Positions 1 to 12,232 are shown, counted from the first letter of the stretch. The stretch is 64,000 bases of DNA from Uloborus plumipes (GCA_038373865.1 JAXGGA010004480.1:23908-87907), one strand, 5' to 3'. The notes: generated by a model not told the origin, from the letters alone. Numbers and translations: made by a program.

Positions 1-1313
1 AATAATCGCTTGCAACTGATTCGCAATGGCAAGAAATCGTTTTCGATGGTGTGTTGTGTAGTGTAAAAAGCAATCTTCTACTTGTGTCCTCAGGAATTGT
101 AATTGCCTAAATGAGCAATGTGACAAGAATCTACGAAATGTATGCTTTCATTTTCCAATTATGGCCACAAGAAAGGGGGGGGGGTCATGGCGCATTGTAA
201 GAAATCGGAAATTCTGAATAATAAAGCTTTTTAACCCTTTAACAGCTTCCTATTTTTTTTTCCAGAACTCGGTACAAAACACGTCACATTTTTATTGCTT
301 TTTTTTTTTTTTTGCTTATCTTACATTTACTCGGCGTTCGGGCAAAACAGGAAAAGTGCTAAAAGCGTCTGTCAGGAGACAGCAGGAACATAGCTTCGTC
401 TCCAAGCATGTTCACATGCACGAATTGACTACTACAGATAATGTACAGTTTTAAACTAATGCCCTCAGTAAATGTCACACAAGTCAAAAGACGCAATGTA
501 AGTTTCATAAAGACACATAATAGAGTCAACTTAACTATTTCTTCTGTTGTTAATTAAAACAGTCAACTATATTTTCTGTTCTCTAACTTTAAACAGAACA
601 CGCAGTTAAAAAATTATTTCTAAAAGAAGCAATACTTTACTTTCACATTCAATTTAATGATGACGCTTTCGAATTTAATGATGTTTTAAAAAATAAAACG
701 TCCTTACCAAAAAAAGTAAATAAATAAAATTAACTAAACCAACTTCGGTTAAACGAGTTCTCTATTAAAATAATTTTGGATCATTGAGGTTCTACTGCAT
801 TGCAAATATTTAAAAAATCCTGCATTTGGTTTTACGGCATTTGGCATCAAAGGAAAATTGCTAATATTCGATACATTTTAAGAAATGGAAAACACATATA
901 TATTTATTTTTAATAATAACAAATTGATTAAGGATGTACTCTAACTGCAGATCTTACAGGCTTTCATCATGCCCTAAATTTCGTTTTCTGCATCACTCAA
1001 CTCCAATTTATCGATCCAAAATCGACAGTTATAATCGTGTCTTTTAATATGTCCCTTCTTCTAGGCTTCCTTAGGTTTTCTTAAAATATTTCTCGACCAA
1101 TCGGAAACTGGTAGTTGGCGATAATTTAGAAGTGTCTGACAGTTCTACAGAGATAACCGTTGGCACTTCCGACAACAGGATGAGTTACTGAACAGCATCG
1201 GTTTTCCGTTCGTTCATTCAAACGATAGTAATTCTTACCTCATCACCGCTTCACTCACTCTCTCTCTCTTCCCGAATAAAAAAAGTGTGAAAAAGCATTT
1301 ATTTCTAAATATA
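1..1313. other. AT-rich spacer, no gene seen
   Basis: No open frame of convincing length or composition is visible on either strand. The stretch holds homopolymer T and G runs (an 11-G run near 174), a CT microsatellite around 1254-1271, and one transposon-end fragment listed separately. Confidence 0.6.
727..800 (-). mobile_element. pogo/Tigger-like terminal fragment
   Basis: Read on the minus strand this begins like a transposon end (CAGTAGAACCTCAATGATCC) and runs into a TTTAACCGAAGTTGGTTTA segment that also occurs in the duplicated unit at 27.27-27.86 kb. Ends of the type CAGT...CTCGATTATCCGGA are typical of pogo/Tigger elements. Only one terminus is recognisable, so this is a fragment. 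The family assignment is by resemblance only. Confidence 0.4.
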
Positions 1314-1662
1314 CACTGCAAAAATGAATGTTGTTTTTACAGTATAATACAGCTAATCTTACTGTATTAAACTAAAAATTGCTAGTTTTGCAGTGATAAA
1401 CTGCTAAACTGTTAATTTTACAGTAATAAGCAGCAAAATTGCTAATTCAACAGTTTATTACAGTGCATTTTACAGTTTTAAACTGGAATATCTGCTGCCA
1501 GTATTATACTGTCGTTTTTACTGTATAATATAGCTAAATTTTTCGGCAATAAACTGTAGAATTGCTAGTTTTGCAGTTTATTACTGTGTATTTTACAGTT
1601 TCCAATTGGAACCTCAGCTGCCAGTATTATACTGTAAAAACAACAGCTCATTTTTTACAGTG
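1314..1662 (+). mobile_element. family A TA-target MITE, complete copy
   Basis: A 349-bp non-autonomous element with inverted ends (left CACTGCAAAAATGAATGTTG; right end is the complement of CACTGTAAAAAATGAGCTGT), each followed by GTTTTTACAGTATAATA inward. It is flanked by TA on both sides. The interior is a run of TTTACAGT and ACTGTAAA words plus a GGAACCTC-GCTGCCAG core that occurs twice. TA duplication and short TIRs fit a Tc1/mariner-type parent, which is inference because no transposase is present. Open frames through it are shadows. Confidence 0.8.
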
Positions 1663-2465
1663 TATTAACGTTTTTTTGCAGTCAAGAAATGGAGATAGTT
1701 TAGAGACGTTAGAGTGGTTTAGAGATGGTTTAGAGTTAATTTCTGAATTTTATTATTTGTAAGCGGTATTAGTATTACTATTATTGTAATCATTTTTATC
1801 ATTGTTATTAGAATTAATATTTTTAGTAATGTTATTTATATTATTATTATTATTATTATTAATAGTATTTATATTATTATTAAAAGTACCATGTATGCCT
1901 CGCAAAATTATATTACCTTGAAAACAGTTGAATTTAAAAGTCTCCAATGTTTCCGACAAAAGATACAAGTTGAATTTCATGATGCTTGTTTATCTTTTTT
2001 TGACTGAAACATATAAAAATATTTCCCGCCCAATTAGTTTCCCCCACTTTTCAGCTGACATATTTTTCTCAAGTCGAGAAAACAGTCACTCACACCTGTC
2101 ACCTCAGAAAAATCCTTCGAGTTTTTCGATGTAGGAGGCGGATTTGTGGTTGTCACCGTACACATATTTTTCTGAAGTTACTCTGGTTTTCTATTGCACT
2201 TTCTTTAGCTGTAACCAGAGAGTCGGAAACGATAGATAAACTTACCTGAATGAACCTCATTGTTGTGTTGAAGTACAGGTGTTATTAACAAGTTGTCAAC
2301 ATTGATAAGAAACTGTAAATAGAGGGAAAATATTCCGAACCGGTGACATATTTTATTTCTTTTTGGTAAGAAAAGTTTTCCTCCAAGCTTATATCTCTTT
2401 TTATATTAAAATGTGATGGGTAAACTTTGGAAACTATTTTCTACTATGCTTGTCGACCGATTTTC
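1663..2465. other. AT-rich spacer with degenerate ATT repeats
   Basis: Imperfect (ATT)n tracts occupy about 1750-1890. The rest is unique-looking AT-rich sequence with no supported gene. Confidence 0.55.
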
Positions 2466-2490
2466 TACATTATTATTATTATTATTATTA

Positions 2491-2522
<32 letters not shown>

Positions 2523-2532
2523 GTTATTGTTA

Positions 2533-2594
<62 letters not shown>

Positions 2595-2604
2595 GTTATT
2601 GTTA

Positions 2605-2663
<59 letters not shown>

Positions 2664-2688
2664 GTCATCATCATCATCATCATCATCA

Positions 2689-2750
<62 letters not shown>
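2466..2750 (+). repeat. (TTA)n trinucleotide tract with ordered interruptions
   Basis: About 285 bp of nearly pure trinucleotide. Blocks of TTA are broken by two matching TTG-TTA-TTG-TTA-TTG interruptions and later by a run of ATC triplets (about 2663-2690). All open frames here are low-complexity artefacts (poly-Leu, poly-Ile, poly-Tyr). Confidence 0.95.
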
Positions 2751-3447
2751 TTGTAGAAGCTATTGTTAAGTTTTTGTGTTATCAAAAAGTCTAATTAACG
2801 AAGATATTAATTAAAAATGCATTTGCGAAATAAATGACTGTTTATATGAGAAGATGTGGTCCAATTTTGTCGAGTTTAATACTTTTGGAAAGCCCGTAAA
2901 AATTACCCCGAAGGAAGTTTTTAACTAAGCAACGAAGCTCCGATTGCCAAAATTAACTACAAAAACGTTCTACCGTTTTATGGCTAGCAAAACTCATGAT
3001 ATATAATTAATCATATATTCTGACTCTTTCTCATTGTTTACGCGAGCTTTAATGTGGGTGAAACATTAAGTTTAATTTGAAGTCAGAAATTGCTATTTTC
3101 ATTTGAAAAGTTAATTCTAGTGTTTTGGGGTTGGTATGGATGGAAAGCCTGCAAAAAAAAAAAAAAAAAACTCTGCGAAAATTTCCTCGTGTACGTCCGG
3201 AAAGTAGAAGGGCCTAAATTGACTAGAAAAAGAGCTTTGTAAGCAATTTTAAATCGGTAAAAATTCATTTTTATTTAATGTTCTGTGAAGTAGGAGCTTC
3301 TTCTTAACCAATGCTAATTAAAAAGGACCTGCATAGTTCTTAGAAAAGTTTATGGAACCTCAGTGGCAAGAGATTTTTTTTTAGTTATCTTTTATTACCT
3401 TCAACTCCACAATGGGAATCTAGTGCATAAAGCCACTAATTCTTCTA
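2751..3447. other. spacer, no gene seen
   Basis: AT-rich sequence with a poly-A run near 3153-3171. No gene or element boundary is recognisable. Confidence 0.55.
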
Positions 3448-3796
3448 CACTAAAAAATGAATGTTGTTTTTACAATATAATACAGCTAATTTTATAGTAA
3501 TAAATTGCAAAAATTGCTATTTTTACAGTAATAAGCGGTAAAATGGCAAATTTTACAGTAATAAACTGTGAAATTGCTAACTTTACAGTTTATTACCGTG
3601 CATTTCGTAGTTTTAAACTGGAACCTCTGCTGCCAGTAGTATACTTTTGTTTTACAGTACAATACAGCTAAATTTTACGGCAATTAACTGTATAATTGCT
3701 AGTTTTACAGTTTATTGCTGCGCATTTTTCAGTTTCAAATTGGAACCTCGGCTGCCAGTATTATACTGTAAAAACAACAGTTCGTTTTTTGTAGTG
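3448..3796 (+). mobile_element. family A MITE copy
   Basis: Same architecture and orientation as the 1314-1662 copy and almost the same length (349 bp): left CACTAAAAAATGAATGTTG, right end complementary, two GGAACCTC-GCTGCCAG cores. A TA lies at the left edge, but CA at the right, so the target duplication is not intact or was not TA. Confidence 0.75.
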
Positions 3797-3831
3797 CAGT
3801 GAATTGCAAACATCAGATAAGGGGAGTTATT

Positions 3832-4130
3832 TCATTTATTTCTTTGTTTCATTTCACTTTTTGCACAAAATGTAAAATCAGTACCACAGTAGCCAAAATG
3901 AAAGAGGCAAACACGTGATTTCTCTCCCGACAAAGTTTTCCCATCATTTCCGCAAACCGACACACCTTTTATAACGAGGGGTGCGGCGACGTTTCTGGCC
4001 GAAATCGGGCTCGAACTTTTTCGAGGCACTCACGGTCTCGGATAGGAAGGAATCCCGCTTGAACTCGTCTGCTATTCATCAACGGTGGGGTGTGATGGAT
4101 GGCTGGGAACGTTTATTCCGTGCTGGGTGT
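3832..4130 (-). other. GC-richer island with short open frame, unassigned
   Basis: Between two MITE copies the base composition rises and CpG becomes frequent. The minus strand has about 65 open codons between 4029 and 3832, but the frame starts at a GTG rather than ATG and I do not recognise the peptide. A GTGAGT donor-like word lies near 4030 on the minus strand. It could be a fragment of an exon or of an old element. No function is proposed. Confidence 0.15.
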
Positions 4131-4235
4131 TCGAATGAGGGACTGTCCAGCAATTGAGACAAAGAGAGTTATAAACAAGAACTAATTTCTTTATTTTTAA
4201 CGTCCTCATTCATGTTTCAAAAGTGTTATTAGCTG

Positions 4236-4557
4236 CATTGCAAAAAATGAACTGTTGTTTTTACAGTATAATGCTGGCTGCAAAGATTCCAATTTAAAAC
4301 AGTAAAATGCACAGTAATGAACTGTAAAACTAGTTAATTTACAGTTTCTTACTGTAAAGTTAAAATTTTTACAGTTTATTGCGGTAAAATTTAGCTGTAT
4401 TATACTGTAAAAACAAAAGTATAATACTAGCAGCAGAGGTTCCAACTTAAAACTGTAAAATGCACGGCAATAAACTATAAAATTAGCAATTTTGCAGTTT
4501 ATTACCATAAAATTAGCTGTATTATGCTGTAAAAACAAACATTCATTTTTTACAGTG
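4236..4557 (-). mobile_element. family A MITE copy, reverse orientation
   Basis: Inverted ends CATTGCAAAAAATGAACTG and the complement of CACTGTAAAAAATGAATGT enclose the TTTACAGT-type interior, with the two core segments in reverse orientation. The dinucleotide outside each end is TG, not TA. The open frame that spans it is a shadow of the repeat. Confidence 0.72.
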
Positions 4558-4720
4558 TGTATGAAATGAACAAATACCGTTGTGCAGCGAAATTTTAATA
4601 GGAAACACAACGTTGAGAAAGCAAAACGTAGCAACTGATTTCAGGCACGTGTTTCGGGGTCTCAAGAACCCCTTTTTCGGTGTAATAAATGGTTTTACCA
4701 CCATTCATCACATCGAATAT

Positions 4721-4762
4721 GATAGTTTTACCACCAATAAACCTATTGGTGGTAAAACTATC
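4721..4762. repeat. perfect 18-bp inverted repeat with 6-base loop
   Basis: GATAGTTTTACCACCAAT (4721-4738) is followed after AAACCT by its exact reverse complement (4745-4762). It would fold into a clean hairpin. No poly-U terminator or gene lies beside it, so a small MITE or replication-derived palindrome is likelier than an RNA signal. Confidence 0.85.
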
Positions 4763-6986
4763 TGAGAAATCTAATTTGTGCGTTTTCAACTGTGTGTTAT
4801 GATATTATTTCTGTCGGCAAAAAAAAAAACTGTTTTGGTGATCTAAAATTAAAGAGTAACTTATATAAACCACTGAACCTAATTCATGTGCATCCTGTCT
4901 TTTGTCTTTTAAACTATGGGAGAAATGCGATCTCTAACTAAAACTTACTTTCATCAAGAGAATTAGTTTTTATAAATGCCTAATACTGCTCATTTTTATT
5001 TCATGGCGTCAGATGACTTGCACAATGTTTATCTCACATAGAACGCCTTACAATATGGGACGAGAGATGTCAGCAACTTCAAGTCACTGCCCAAGACTAC
5101 CGTGATTTCATTATTATTGAAGTATTCAATGAACTGTGTACAATGTTACCAATTTATTCTGCAAAAATGTTAGTGTTCCTCTTTAAAATTCGATATCCAC
5201 CATGATACTTTTATTCATTTTTAACTGTTGCATAATAAAGAGTAACTTTAATCATTTTGTTGTTTAAGGTATGAAAATATCAATTGAAACCGTATAAATT
5301 TACATGAAGATATCTCATAAAAAACCTTTAACATACGGAAGGAAAAAAATAAGTTATTTTTTTTAAAGTCAGACGGCAGAAGTTTTACAACGTATAACGT
5401 ATAAGTACATAAACAAAAAGAAACCACACAAAAAAATTCTGTATAACATGAAATGTTCAACTGTAATGTTGAAACAAAAATACGCTTAAAAAAATTACAC
5501 TACTTAAGGAAAAAAAACTCGATTTTAAGCAGACAAAATAAATACGAAAAACCTTCTAAATGAATTCAATTAAATATATTTATCACAAAGAAATACTTAA
5601 TATGATTACATAATAATCACTACTATATTACCTCGTACAAGCGCTAAATTAAATAATTTTCCCAAAATGTGCATGGATAATAACAATTACAAAGAATTTC
5701 TATCTTTAAAAAAAAAGCGAAAGAAAGAAAAAGTGCAACATGTTATTTTCTTACAGCGAAAAGATGGGATCTTAAATTTGTCTATTCAAGAAATTTTCCT
5801 TCTGAAAATAGTCCTTTCAATAACTTTTAAGCTCCAAAGTAACAAGAAAACGAAACAACTGGAAAAGTAATATTTACTCATTGTGTCTTCTATCGTTAGA
5901 AAAGTTTCTTTGGGGATTCAGAAACTAGGAAAAGAATAATTTCTTCTTTAATCTAATATGTGAATTTTGTTATCAGTACAATTGTTAAATGTATTGAATA
6001 AAAGCTTCACTATCTAAGCAAACTTGCTTCATTTTAACAGTGAATAAGATTTCTTTATTAGTTTGAATTTAAATGTATTACATAGTGTTTTTAAAACATT
6101 AAGTCATTAAAGATAAGGAAAAGTTCCAGCGGTTGATTTTATATATTAGATAAATTGCCTTAATGATACCATTTTCGGAGTTTCATATAAAATTGTGACA
6201 AGTAAAAATGTTCTTTATAATATAGTAGGTTTTTTAGTTTTCACGAAAATAAGGAAAATTTACAAAAACTGTTTAACAATTCACAAAAATAAGGAAAATG
6301 AATTAAAATAAAAATAAAAACCCACACAAGACGTGAATGTGTACATTTTCTAGTTCTGGAATGTCAATCAGAAATAGTTGAATCCCGAGTTATGCCTAAT
6401 TCTATGAGAAAATACAATTTATTTTATTTAAAACAAAACCTTTTTTTAAACTTTTCGGAGAATATACTATACATATTAAAACAATCTAAAACTAATAAGA
6501 TATTGTTTTGGTTAAGGTTAGCATTTTGGTATATTCCCTAGCTAACAGAATAGAAAAAAAGTCAATAAAGCTTCATAAAAATTGGACTTGAATATTTTAA
6601 GTTATCATTTTTGAAGTGCAATAATTTGAAACAAAATTTTGAGAAGATTGTATTTGCAGCATATATTCAATATTTTTACCATAGAGTATTCACATATCGA
6701 AGCCAACATCCCTGCTTTTAATAAACATACAGACAAAAAAATGACCAGCTTTTTAAAGCTAAGAAAATGAATGATAAAATTCATTGAATAAATTTGTAAA
6801 ATTTTGCCAAAAATAGCCTTTTAACTTGTTCGGATCCTTCAAATTTTTCAGACACAGTGGACGCCCGCCAGTTCATTGAATCAGTGGTTAATGGAATCAG
6901 CCGCTTTAAGAAATCAAGTCTCCAAAAATAAAGAAATAGCCAGCTTTAGTGAATTTGTCGCTTCATTGCATCAAAACTCCTTGGAG
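4763..6986. other. AT-rich spacer, no gene seen
   Basis: About 2.2 kb of AT-rich sequence without recognised repeats, RNA genes or convincing coding frames. The few open frames are A-rich and low in complexity. Confidence 0.6.
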
Positions 6987-7001
6987 CAAACGTGATTCAT
7001 A
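6981..7001 (+). repeat. left member of 21-bp direct repeat flanking a MITE
   Basis: TTGGAGCAAACGTGATTCATA abuts the left end of the family A copy. A version with two mismatches lies at 7752-7772, one base beyond the right end. It is much longer than the TA duplication expected for this family. Confidence 0.75.
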
Positions 7002-7750
7002 CACTGCAGAAAATGAACTGTTGTTTTTATAGTATAATATTGGCAGCCGAGGTTCCAATTCAAAACTGTAAAATGCACAGTAATAAACTGTAAAACTAGC
7101 AATTTTACAGTTTATTGCCGTAAAATTTGGCTGTATTATACTGTTAAAACAACAATATAATACTGGCAGCAGAGGTTCCAGTTTAAAACAGTAAAATGCA
7201 CGGTAATAAAGTGTAAAATTAGAAATTTTACAGTTCATTGCCGTAAAATTTGGCTGTATTATACTGTTAAAACAACAGTATAATACTGGCAGCAGAGGTT
7301 TCAGTTTAAAACAGTAAAATGCACGGTAATAAACTGTAAAATTAGAAACCTTACAGTTTACAGCTGTAAAATTGCTATTTTACAGTTTAGTACTGTAAAA
7401 TTAGAAATTTTACAGTATATCGCTGTAAAATTGCTATTTTGCAGTTTAATACAGTAAAATTATCAATGAAGTCATGAAGTCATGAGGCTTCTCCAGTCAG
7501 CAGGCTTTCTGTCTAGGATTTTGCAAAGAAGATATCTTTGATTCACCTCTTCTTGTCCTCGATTTCCTCCGGATCAATGATCTGATGGAACTTGTCTGAT
7601 TTCGTCAGACCTTTGGAGGATTAGTCTCAACTCAACTCAAAATTATCAATTTTACAGTTTATTTCTGTAAAATCAGCCGTTTTTGCAGTTTATTACTATA
7701 AAAAAATTAGCTGTATTATACTGTCAAAACAACATTTATTTTTTGCAGTG
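7002..7750 (-). mobile_element. family A MITE copy, expanded and interrupted
   Basis: Ends are CACTGCAGAAAATGAACTG on the left and its complement type TTTATTTTTTGCAGTG on the right. At 749 bp it is about twice the family length. The body contains a repeated module (AACAG-TATAATACTGGCAGCAGAGG at about 7150 and 7270) and extra ACTGTAAAA units, and it is split by a 171-bp insertion (7468-7638). The sequences outside the two ends are a 21-bp direct repeat. Confidence 0.75.
7468..7638. mobile_element. 171-bp insertion with 12-bp target duplication
   Basis: This non-family-A sequence interrupts the MITE between two exact copies of AAAATTATCAAT (7456-7467 and 7639-7650). The insert ends in CTCAACTCAACTC, a short tandem tail of the kind some LINEs and SINEs carry. 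A 12-bp duplication suits target-primed retrotransposition. The family is not recognised. Confidence 0.6.
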
Positions 7751-8156
7751 CTTAGAACAAACGTGATTCATATAAGCGGTGGCCGCTGTAAGCTGTTTAT
7801 TCCCATCGAAATATTAAGAGGACCCCAACAAGGAATGGGAATAATTTCTCCTAACAGAAAGTCAAAGGAGAGAAGAGAGCGAGCGACAAGGGAAAAAAAA
7901 GAATCTCATTTACGCACCGAACCCAGACGATAAATAATGGCGCATAGTATTGTAAAAACCTGCGCGTATGAATGCACGAATTAACCCATAGCACTAGTCG
8001 ACAAATTTTCACTTTTTTTCCCTAACAAAGATGAAATTAACTGTTTTTGACTAATTTTGCAGTGTAGAATTCAAAAATAATAGTAAAAAAGCTGTAGCAC
8101 GTACAGTTTTTTTGTTATGAATTTCTAAAAAGTACTGAACATAACTGAAAAAACGT

Positions 8157-8965
8157 ATCAAACACACTTTTTTTCAAGAGGAAAGGATCATAATATTAAC
8201 TCATAACTTTTTTTGAAGTTTCAAGAGAGACTCAAAGTTCAAAATCATGACCACTAATAGCAAAGAAGGGGTTCTTAAGGGGGTGTACCCCCTCAAAATG
8301 AGCAAAAAATCACCAAAAATGATCTTTTAATTCTTGTTTTTTTAAAATGACGTTTTAAAAAAATTTCGATGTAAAATCGGAGGATATGACCCCTCCTATG
8401 ATTCCTACGCCCGAAAAAATTTTCGCGCTGTAAAAAAAAAATTAAAAACAGATTTTATGACTGTCGCACGCTAAATACGAGTACGAGACGCATCGTAGGT
8501 CTTCAGAAAGACGGCGTATTCTGGCTGGTTCTTGTGTAAAATTATCTCCAAAATCCAAATATGGCCCCTTCCCTCTCCATCACTCTCCACTTTTTGCCGA
8601 AAGCCCCCCCCCCCCCGCCCCCTCTGATATAAAGCCGTAAAAAAAAAAAAATATATATACATCGTTTTTTTTTTTTTTTAATTTTATTTTACAGGGCGAA
8701 AATTTTTTTGGGCATAGGAATAATAGGAGGGGGTCTTATACTCTGATTTTACACCATAAAAAATTTTTAAAACGTCATATTAAAGAAACCAGAATAAAAA
8801 GATACTTTTTCATGATTTTTTGCATATTTTGAGGGGATACACTCCCCTCGTCCCCCCTTTTTGTTATCGGTGGTCATGATTTCGGACTTAGAGTCTCCCT
8901 TCACCTCCAAAAAAATTTAGGAGTTAATATTTTGCTCCTTTTCCCTCCAAAAATATGCATTTGAT
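8157..8965. mobile_element. large foldback element, arms about 287 bp
   Basis: The left arm (about 8157-8443) and right arm (about 8680-8965) are diverged reverse complements. Paired landmarks include GGGTGTACCCCCTCAAAAT against its complement near 8830-8850, AATATTAACTC, AATCATGACCAC and AAAATTTTCGC. The arms align with scattered substitutions and a few indels. The 236-bp centre holds a poly-C run and AT repeats. No target duplication was found, so the exact ends are uncertain. It is probably an old MITE-like foldback transposon. Confidence 0.65.
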
Positions 8966-8985
8966 GCGAAAATCATAAAAAATAG

Positions 8986-9835
8986 TAAAAAATTATTTTT
9001 TTTATTACGGAAAATTGAGACGTGGTGGGACTTTTTTACTTGCAGATATTTAAATAACTATGTGAATACGTAATTAAAATAATAATTTGGTTGTTGTTAG
9101 TGAACCACTGTCGACCAGTGTAGTCGGCCTTTCACTGTGCTGATACGCAAAGCTATTACTTCCGCCCTGTTACTTCCTACAAGTTTCTTTAACGTAGTTT
9201 TTTTTCGATCCTGACAGCCAACAGGGAAAAAAATATCTTGCCTCTTTTTTTTTCTCTCTCTCTCTCTTTTAGCTTCCTTCTAATATAATAGGGTATGCGG
9301 AAGTGTGTAAAAAGAAGATAGTACGATTTATGAATATTTATTGCTCGTTAAAAAAGGAAAAAAAATCCGAAAATAATGCACATGTTTTCCAAGTTAAATA
9401 CTTCATTAGATGAGCGACGGTTTAATGAGATAATTTATTTCAAAATCGCATGAATAAGTTTGAGTTGTGAATAAAATTATTGATAAATTAGTTAACTATG
9501 TGGCATTGCAAGTTCATGGGATAATTGGCAAACACTGACAAACTGATCTGGATAAGAAATCGTCATGCATTATTGCAAGTTTATGCAGCACTTGTGAATG
9601 TAAAGCATTCCCAAGAACAAGTAAGGCATAAATTAGTAAAAATTCAAAGCCTGAAAACTAACTTTTGGTGAAACTTTGTAACAGTATGTCTGTTACTTCA
9701 ATTCCGTTTCTTCGGTATTTTAAAACAATTTTTTTCATTCTTTAACAGAGAAAAACTTTTCTTAAAAAAGAAATCAAATTCTTAAAATTTTATTAAAAAT
9801 ATGCGTTTAATGATAATCGCGAATTTTTTAAAAAT
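8986..9835. other. spacer, no gene seen
   Basis: AT-rich sequence with a CT microsatellite at about 9250-9270. No coding or RNA feature is supported. Confidence 0.55.
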
Positions 9836-10490
9836 AATATTCTCCAACTAACAACAGAGAAAAATAACATCCATTCTATCAGAATATTCTAACTTGTCTA
9901 TTCTTTTTCTCAGCAACGCCATTCTCAAAACAAATAAATATCTCAAACGACAATTAAACATAAATAATGGCAAAGAAATATTAAGCAGTACAGACGACAA
10001 TTTTTTTACCATCATGGTGGCCAAAAAAAAAAAAAAAGAGAAAGAAAGAAAGACAAAAATCAGCCCATATTGTGCAAATCAAAAATAAACGAAGAAACTA
10101 CAAGATTACTTATAATATCTGATAATAAAAAAATAAAACCAAACATACATGATCATTAATTATATAAAATAATATTCTTCAACCAACAGCAGAGAAAAAT
10201 TCACTTTCTATCTGAACATTCTAACTTCTCTATTCTCAGCAATGCCATTCTAGAAACAAATAAATATCTCAAACGACAATCAAAACAAATGGTGACAAAG
10301 AAATATTAAGCAGTACAGACGATAGTTTTTTTTATCATCATGGTGGTAAAAAAAAAAAGAAAAGAAAGAAAGGCGAACCAGCCCGCATTGCAATAGAAAA
10401 AAAAATAAGAAAGTGAAAGATTACTTACAATACCTCATAATAAAAATATAATACCAAAGATACATTATTATGATTTCATAACCACAGCTG
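9836..10490 (+). repeat. two-copy tandem duplication, about 334-bp unit
   Basis: The unit starting AATATTCTCCAACTAACAAC (about 9836) recurs at about 10171. Both copies contain AATAAATATCTCAAACGACAA, AAGAAATATTAAGCAGTACAG, ATCATGGTGG and an A/G-rich tract in the same order. The copies differ by substitutions and small indels, so the duplication is not recent. The open frame across unit 1 is not maintained in unit 2. Confidence 0.8.
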
Positions 10491-11381
10491 CGTGTAACTG
10501 ACATTTTAACCGACTTTTTTCGTATTGTTATTCTTTCGTCATCGACTACGATTTCTATGCTTTTTCTGCATTTACTACTAAGAAAATATTTCTCTACTCT
10601 TTATCATTTTCTATCCTAACTACGTTCGTGCAATGCATTAATGTATAAACGAGGAAATACAAACGCAGAACTTTTTTTTTTCAAAATAAATACAAAGTAA
10701 GAATATTCTTTCGCTTCATTTTTCAGCGCTGATTGATGCTTCGTGTTGCCATAAAAAATTACGAAAAATCTTGTCATTTGAGCTGCTTTAGAGCACCGAA
10801 CAAAAAAAGGCAGAAAAACATCAAAACTTCACATTTTATACATTTAGTAAAGGAAAATTGACGTTTGTTACGAACTGGTTTTTAAGATATCTTAAAAAAA
10901 AATACCGAATCAGAAGTTTAGAAGCGTTTCTTTGTTGCCAAGTCCGCATAATCTCAGAAGAATCTCCAAATTTATATTTTCTCCGCTTTTCTAAAGAACG
11001 TGCTTAAACTACATTATTTACGAACAGAATGCGGAAACACAGAAGTAAAGATAAAAAATATTTATAGTGCATGTTATAAAAATGTCATCCTGGCAAATGT
11101 GATATGTTTCACATTTTCAGACTTTAGATACTCGAAAAATGCATTAGGTTTCAGAGTCAGACAACTGCGGCGATTTATGTTAACTTTAAGTCATGTCAAT
11201 ACACCGCGAGCCATTTCAAGTTTTTTAGTACATTGACTATTAAAAGAAGATTCAGGCCTGTACTCTTCCAGGTTTTGAAAGAAACCTCCTACTCTTAATT
11301 TTACAAAAAAAAAAAATAATAAATAAATAAATAAATAAATAAAATAGAGTAAAAAAATAATAAATAAAGTTTGCAATCTAA
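10491..11381. other. spacer, no gene seen
   Basis: AT-rich sequence ending in an (AATA)n tract around 11314-11345. No recognised gene. Confidence 0.55.
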
Positions 11382-11557
11382 GGCAGGAATTCAAGTGAAG
11401 AAAGGACGATCGCAACTCACCAATGCAATCGCAAATTCCCAAATTCGGATACGTTGCAATAGCAACGAGATGCGATTTTAAATTCGACTTCCAGTAGCGA
11501 CTGCAATTTGCGATCGCCTCGAAGCGATTGCAATGGTGTTTCACTTGAATTCCTGCC
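11382..11557. mobile_element. PIF/Harbinger-type MITE with TAA duplications
   Basis: A 176-bp element with inverted ends GGCAGGAATTCAAGTGAA and the complement GAATTCCTGCC, flanked directly by TAA on both sides (11379-11381 and 11558-11560). Three-base TWA-type duplications are characteristic of PIF/Harbinger elements. A second, longer member with the same ends lies at 16337-16638. The interior is rich in GCGATCGC/GCAATCGC words. No transposase is encoded. Confidence 0.75.
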
Positions 11558-12232
11558 TAAGTATATACGTCACTCAATCATTCTGAAATCTTCTAATAAT
11601 ATTGCAACTTTTTTAGTATAGTTTATATTATGAAGTAGTTTTCTTGCTAAATATTAATAAATAATGGAAGGTAGCACAACAAAGGAGTAAACAAATTTAA
11701 TAGAATGAACATATCATATAATTAAAAAAAAAAGAAACTATCATAAGTTTTTCTTAGATGAACTGGTAACATTTACTTAATCCTTTTCGATTCCAAAAAG
11801 AAAATGACGGAAAATGCTGTGTTTTTCCACTGGCTAGACGTGTTCATTTATCGACTAACTGTACCACTTTTCGCTCCCCCCCCCCTCTCCCCGCAAAACT
11901 TCCTAAAAACTCAGAACTCACTATGATTGGACAAGACTCTAACGTCATTAACAAGAAAATTCCCACCATAGCACTACAAAATGCTTAACAGGACTATTTT
12001 ATTGTTACAGCACAGGAACATAAGTAATTTTGTTTAAAAAAGGAAGTGATGTGTGAACTTTATCGTTAATGGCTTTATAGCAACAAAGTAAAATTTGTTT
12101 TCAAGTGATATGCAATTTATCTCGATATGAGAGACATTCCAGAGACATTATAATTTACGTTTCTCATATATTTCAACTTAATTTCTGTTTTTAATAGACA
12201 ATAATAAATCATGTTAGTATACTATACTGCAA
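11558..12232. other. spacer, no gene seen
   Basis: AT-rich sequence with a C run around 11876-11884. Nothing recognisable as a gene or bounded element. Confidence 0.5.

Noticed and set aside
2413..2794. Long poly-Leu, poly-Ile, poly-Tyr and poly-Met frames
   Set aside because: All six frames of a (TTA)n tract stay open. This is simple-sequence DNA.
4206..4634. 142-codon minus-strand frame, and similar frames at 6963-7238, 29611-29949 and 42005-42190
   Set aside because: They translate the ACTGTAAA/TTTACAGT words of family A MITEs. The shared peptide pattern is a repeat artefact.
7005..7450. CRISPR-like regularly spaced repeats
   Set aside because: The spacing units are diverged ACTGTAAAA words of a MITE with no unique spacers, in a eukaryotic context.
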